7,955 nucleotides of DNA from UBA11795 sp964652755. GTDB lineage: Bacteria; Chloroflexota; Dehalococcoidia; Lucifugimonadales; UBA826. A model generated the notes under the pieces. That model made no database searches. It saw nothing but the letters and a program-made list of their open reading frames with translations, and had not been told where the DNA came from. The position numbers and the translations under genes are program-made. Numbering within the stretch: position 1 is the first letter of the stretch; each line of letters begins with the position of its first letter. The DNA is taken from positions 1 through 7,955 of the forward strand of contig CAZZBP010000077.1 in NCBI GenBank assembly GCA_964652755.1, given 5' to 3'. Of the stretch, positions 5,836 through 7,955 are shown piece by piece.

Positions 5836-6843
5836 ATGGCTTCGTTGTTAGAGGTTAGTAATCTAAAAACTCACTTTTTTACCCCTGACGGGGTTGTTAA
5901 AGCGGTCGATGGCATCTCCTATGAGGTTGAGGAGGGAGAAGTAGTTGGCATCGTTGGAGAAAGCGGATGCGGGAAGAGTGTCGGAGCTATGTCTATTATG
6001 CGTCTCGTAGCTAGCCCTCCAGGGAGGATAGTTGGTGGCGAGGTAATTTTCGAGGGCGAAGATCTTGTACAGATGGACGACAAAGAGATGCGGGATATAC
6101 GTGGTAATCGCATTGCAATGGTTTTTCAGGAACCAATGACTTCCTTGAACCCCGTTCTTACTATAGGTAGACAGCTTACGGAAACCCTAGAACTACATCA
6201 AAACATGAACAAGTCGGAAGCGAATGAAAGAGCGGCAGAGCTGCTTTCATTGGTTGGGATACCTGATGCCGAACGCCGTCTTGCTGACTACCCTCACCAG
6301 TTCAGTGGCGGAATGAGACAAAGGGTAATGATCGCGATGGCTCTGAGCTGCAACCCTAAGTTAATTATTGCTGATGAGCCGACCACGGCCCTTGATGTAA
6401 CGATTCAAGCCCAGATACTTGAATTGATGCAAGAGCTTTCAAAAGACCTTGGGACCGCTCTGATTATAATCACGCATAATTTAGGTGTTGTTGCTCGGTA
6501 TGCGGACAGGGTTCTGGTGATGTATGCGGGGAAAATAATTGAGACCGCAAGTGCAGTAGAGTTATACAACAATCCGAAGCATCCCTACACTCTTGCATTG
6601 TTAAATTCTGTCCCTAGATTGGATTCTTCAGAGGCTAGAGTAAGGTTAGATGCGATTGAAGGATTACCGCCTGACTTAGGCAACCTGCCGGGTGGCTGTA
6701 GTTTTGCCCCAAGATGTAAGTTCGCGGCGGACGCGTGTATTTCAGGCGACCCCGTATTAAGAGAGGTAGAGTCAAAACATCATTCTGCCTGTATCAGAGT
6801 GGAAGAGATTGAAGAGCTTTCATCCAAGGTAGCAACTGGATGA
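5836..6843 (+). CDS. dppD: Dipeptide/oligopeptide ABC transporter ATP-binding protein, DppD/OppD type
   Basis: This is one of the two cytoplasmic ATPase subunits that power a peptide-type importer. In its 335 residues are the Walker A GESGCGKS (41-48), Q-loop Gln98 in FQEPMTSLNP, ABC signature FSGGMRQR (156-163), Walker B LIIADEP with D180 and catalytic E181, D-loop ALDV and switch His214 in IITHNL. The C-terminal oligopeptide-transporter domain follows: HPYTLALLNSVP (249-260), then a GLPP segment and four cysteines at 288, 294, 301 and 319 (C-x5-C-x6-C-x17-C). In DppD-family proteins this cysteine set is known to bind a [4Fe-4S] cluster. The ATG at 5836 has GGAGGTT at 5824-5830; an out-of-frame ATG at 5832 opens only an eight-codon frame. 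The next gene begins within a few bases. The transported solute cannot be read from the ATPase, so the symbol is by family; OppD is an equal alternative. Confidence 0.9.
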   Translation: MASLLEVSNLKTHFFTPDGVVKAVDGISYEVEEGEVVGIVGESGCGKSVGAMSIMRLVASPPGRIVGGEVIFEGEDLVQMDDKEMRDIRGNRIAMVFQEPMTSLNPVLTIGRQLTETLELHQNMNKSEANERAAELLSLVGIPDAERRLADYPHQFSGGMRQRVMIAMALSCNPKLIIADEPTTALDVTIQAQILELMQELSKDLGTALIIITHNLGVVARYADRVLVMYAGKIIETASAVELYNNPKHPYTLALLNSVPRLDSSEARVRLDAIEGLPPDLGNLPGGCSFAPRCKFAADACISGDPVLREVESKHHSACIRVEEIEELSSKVATG

Positions 6844-6861
6844 CATGGATGATTCAGAATC

Positions 6862-6865
6862 GGAG
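6862..6865 (+). promoter_or_regulatory. Ribosome binding site GGAG that favours the dppF start at 6872
   Basis: GGAG lies six bases before the ATG at 6872. The earlier in-frame ATG at 6845, one base after the dppD stop, has only a weak GGA at 6838-6840, four bases away. Translation coupling from dppD could still use 6845. Confidence 0.5.
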
Positions 6866-6871
6866 ACAAAA

Positions 6872-7897
6872 ATGGTCACAGATCAAATAACAGAGTCGGA
6901 ACAGCCGCTAGTCGAAGTTAATAACCTTAAAATGTACTTCCCTGTTACCTCGGGGATAGTTTTTCAGAAAAAGGTTGCTGACATAAAAGCTGTTGACGAT
7001 GTTACTTTTCACATAAACAAGGGTGAAACCCTCGGCTTAGTTGGAGAGAGTGGTTGTGGGAAAACTACCACTGGAAGATGTATCCTCCAGTTATACAGAC
7101 CTACTGAAGGAGAAGTGAAATTTAACGGGGAAGATGTCACTAGTCTCAATAACTCTCAAATGCGCCAGATGCGTAGGGAAATGCAGGTTATTTTTCAGGA
7201 TCCCTACGGATCATTAAACCCTCGGATGACTTGCGGAGATATAGTCGGTGAACCCTTAAAAGTTCATAAGTTGACGGATAGCAAGGGAGAATATCGCGAC
7301 AGAGTATCGGAGTTACTTACTACTGTAGGTCTCAGTCCTTACATGGGGGATCGTTATCCCCATGAATTTAGCGGTGGTCAGAGGCAGAGAATTGGGATTG
7401 CACGTGCATTAGCCGTAAATCCCAGCTTTATAGTGTGCGACGAGCCAGTTTCTGCACTAGATGTTTCAATACAGGCTCAAGTTATCAATTTGCTCGAAGA
7501 TCTTCAAGAAGAATTGGGTCTCACATATCTTTTTATCGCCCACGATTTATCTGTAGTAAAACACATCAGTGACAGAATAGCTGTAATGTATCTAGGTCAT
7601 ATAGTGGAAGTAGCTGATAGAAATGAGCTGTACGAAAATCCATTACATCCTTATACAAGAGCACTTCTCTCCGCCGTACCGATCCCAGACCCCATAATGG
7701 AGGCGGATAGAGAGAGGATTATCCTAACGGGTGATGTCCCAAGTCCAATGTCGCCGCCTGACGGCTGTGTGTTTCATACTCGCTGCCCTGTCGGAGACGG
7801 CGATTGTGAAATAGAGATGCCTGAACTCCGTGAGGTCTCGCCAGATCATTGGGTGGCCTGTATTAAGGTGGATGGATACGGTAATCCTGGTTTCTAG
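6872..7897 (+). CDS. dppF: Dipeptide/oligopeptide ABC transporter ATP-binding protein, DppF/OppF type
   Basis: This is the second ATPase subunit, expected to pair with the DppD-like protein at the membrane. Numbered from ATG 6872 (341 residues), it shows Walker A GESGCGKT (58-65), Q-loop Gln109 in FQDPYGSLNPRM, signature FSGGQRQR (166-173), Walker B FIVCDEP with D190 and E191, D-loop ALDV and switch His224 in IAHDLSVV. The C-terminal region has HPYTRALLSAVP (259-270) and cysteines 299, 305, 312 and 330, the same C-x5-C-x6-C-x17-C spacing as in DppD. The YGSLNPRM Q-loop, the longer N-terminal strand with a MYFPV block and the FSGGQRQRIGIARAL signature mark the F-type subunit. An in-frame ATG at 6845 would add nine acidic residues and leave a one-base gap to dppD; 6872 is preferred for its ribosome site. 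No permease or binding-protein gene lies within the window after it. Confidence 0.9.
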   Translation: MVTDQITESEQPLVEVNNLKMYFPVTSGIVFQKKVADIKAVDDVTFHINKGETLGLVGESGCGKTTTGRCILQLYRPTEGEVKFNGEDVTSLNNSQMRQMRREMQVIFQDPYGSLNPRMTCGDIVGEPLKVHKLTDSKGEYRDRVSELLTTVGLSPYMGDRYPHEFSGGQRQRIGIARALAVNPSFIVCDEPVSALDVSIQAQVINLLEDLQEELGLTYLFIAHDLSVVKHISDRIAVMYLGHIVEVADRNELYENPLHPYTRALLSAVPIPDPIMEADRERIILTGDVPSPMSPPDGCVFHTRCPVGDGDCEIEMPELREVSPDHWVACIKVDGYGNPGF

Positions 7898-7909
7898 GAA
7901 CGTGTATCA

Positions 7910-7955
7910 GAAGAATTTAACGTAGGACGCCTCTAAAGGAAAAGTCCTGTTCTTC
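7910..7955 (+). repeat. Nested inverted repeats after dppF, cut by the window edge
   Basis: GAAGAA (7910-7915) pairs with TTCTTC (7950-7955), AGGAC (7924-7928) with GTCCT (7944-7948), and CCT (7930-7932) with AGG (7937-7939) inside. Together they could fold into an interrupted stem 13 bases after the dppF stop. The window ends here, so a terminal T-run cannot be assessed. It is a terminator candidate at best. Confidence 0.25.

Overview
The window is bacterial chromosomal DNA: short intergenic gaps, Shine-Dalgarno sites, TTG and ATG starts, and housekeeping genes beside a transporter operon. The DNA looks moderately AT-leaning. The mix of a FolC/FabF pair, a tandem NIPSNAP-like barrel protein, a small ABM-like barrel protein, a cytidylate-kinase-like protein and a Dpp/Opp ATPase pair would fit a marine Chloroflexota (SAR202-like) genome. 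That placement is an inference from gene content and is held loosely.

Layout. Positions 1-50 may hold the last codons of an upstream gene, possibly accA. Positions 97-2823 (+) carry folC (dihydrofolate/folylpolyglutamate synthase) and fabF (3-oxoacyl-ACP synthase II), 15 bases apart and almost certainly co-transcribed. Running toward fabF on the minus strand (2845-3824) is a two-gene unit: a protein built from two NIPSNAP-like ferredoxin-fold repeats, followed by a single-domain protein of the antibiotic-biosynthesis-monooxygenase/dimeric alpha-beta barrel type. A non-coding stretch of about 500 bases (3825-4329) separates this unit from apt (adenine phosphoribosyltransferase, +). Then come a cytidylate-kinase-like P-loop protein (5001-5732, +) and two ABC-transporter ATPases of the dipeptide/oligopeptide type, dppD-like and dppF-like (5836-7897, +). 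The ATPase pair is nearly contiguous and carries C-terminal four-cysteine motifs with identical spacing. The matching permeases and binding protein are not in the window.

How the genes work together. folC and fabF serve folate and fatty-acid synthesis. apt and the kinase-like gene both have nucleotide-related folds, but a 158-base gap with its own promoter candidate argues against tight coupling. The DppD/DppF pair would power peptide (or other oligopeptide-like solute) import together with permeases encoded elsewhere. The minus-strand barrel proteins have no assigned substrate. I found no mobile element, CRISPR array, rRNA or tRNA. Nothing here is clearly a new system; the least explained parts are the barrel-protein pair, the long intergenic region and the inverted repeat in front of dppD.
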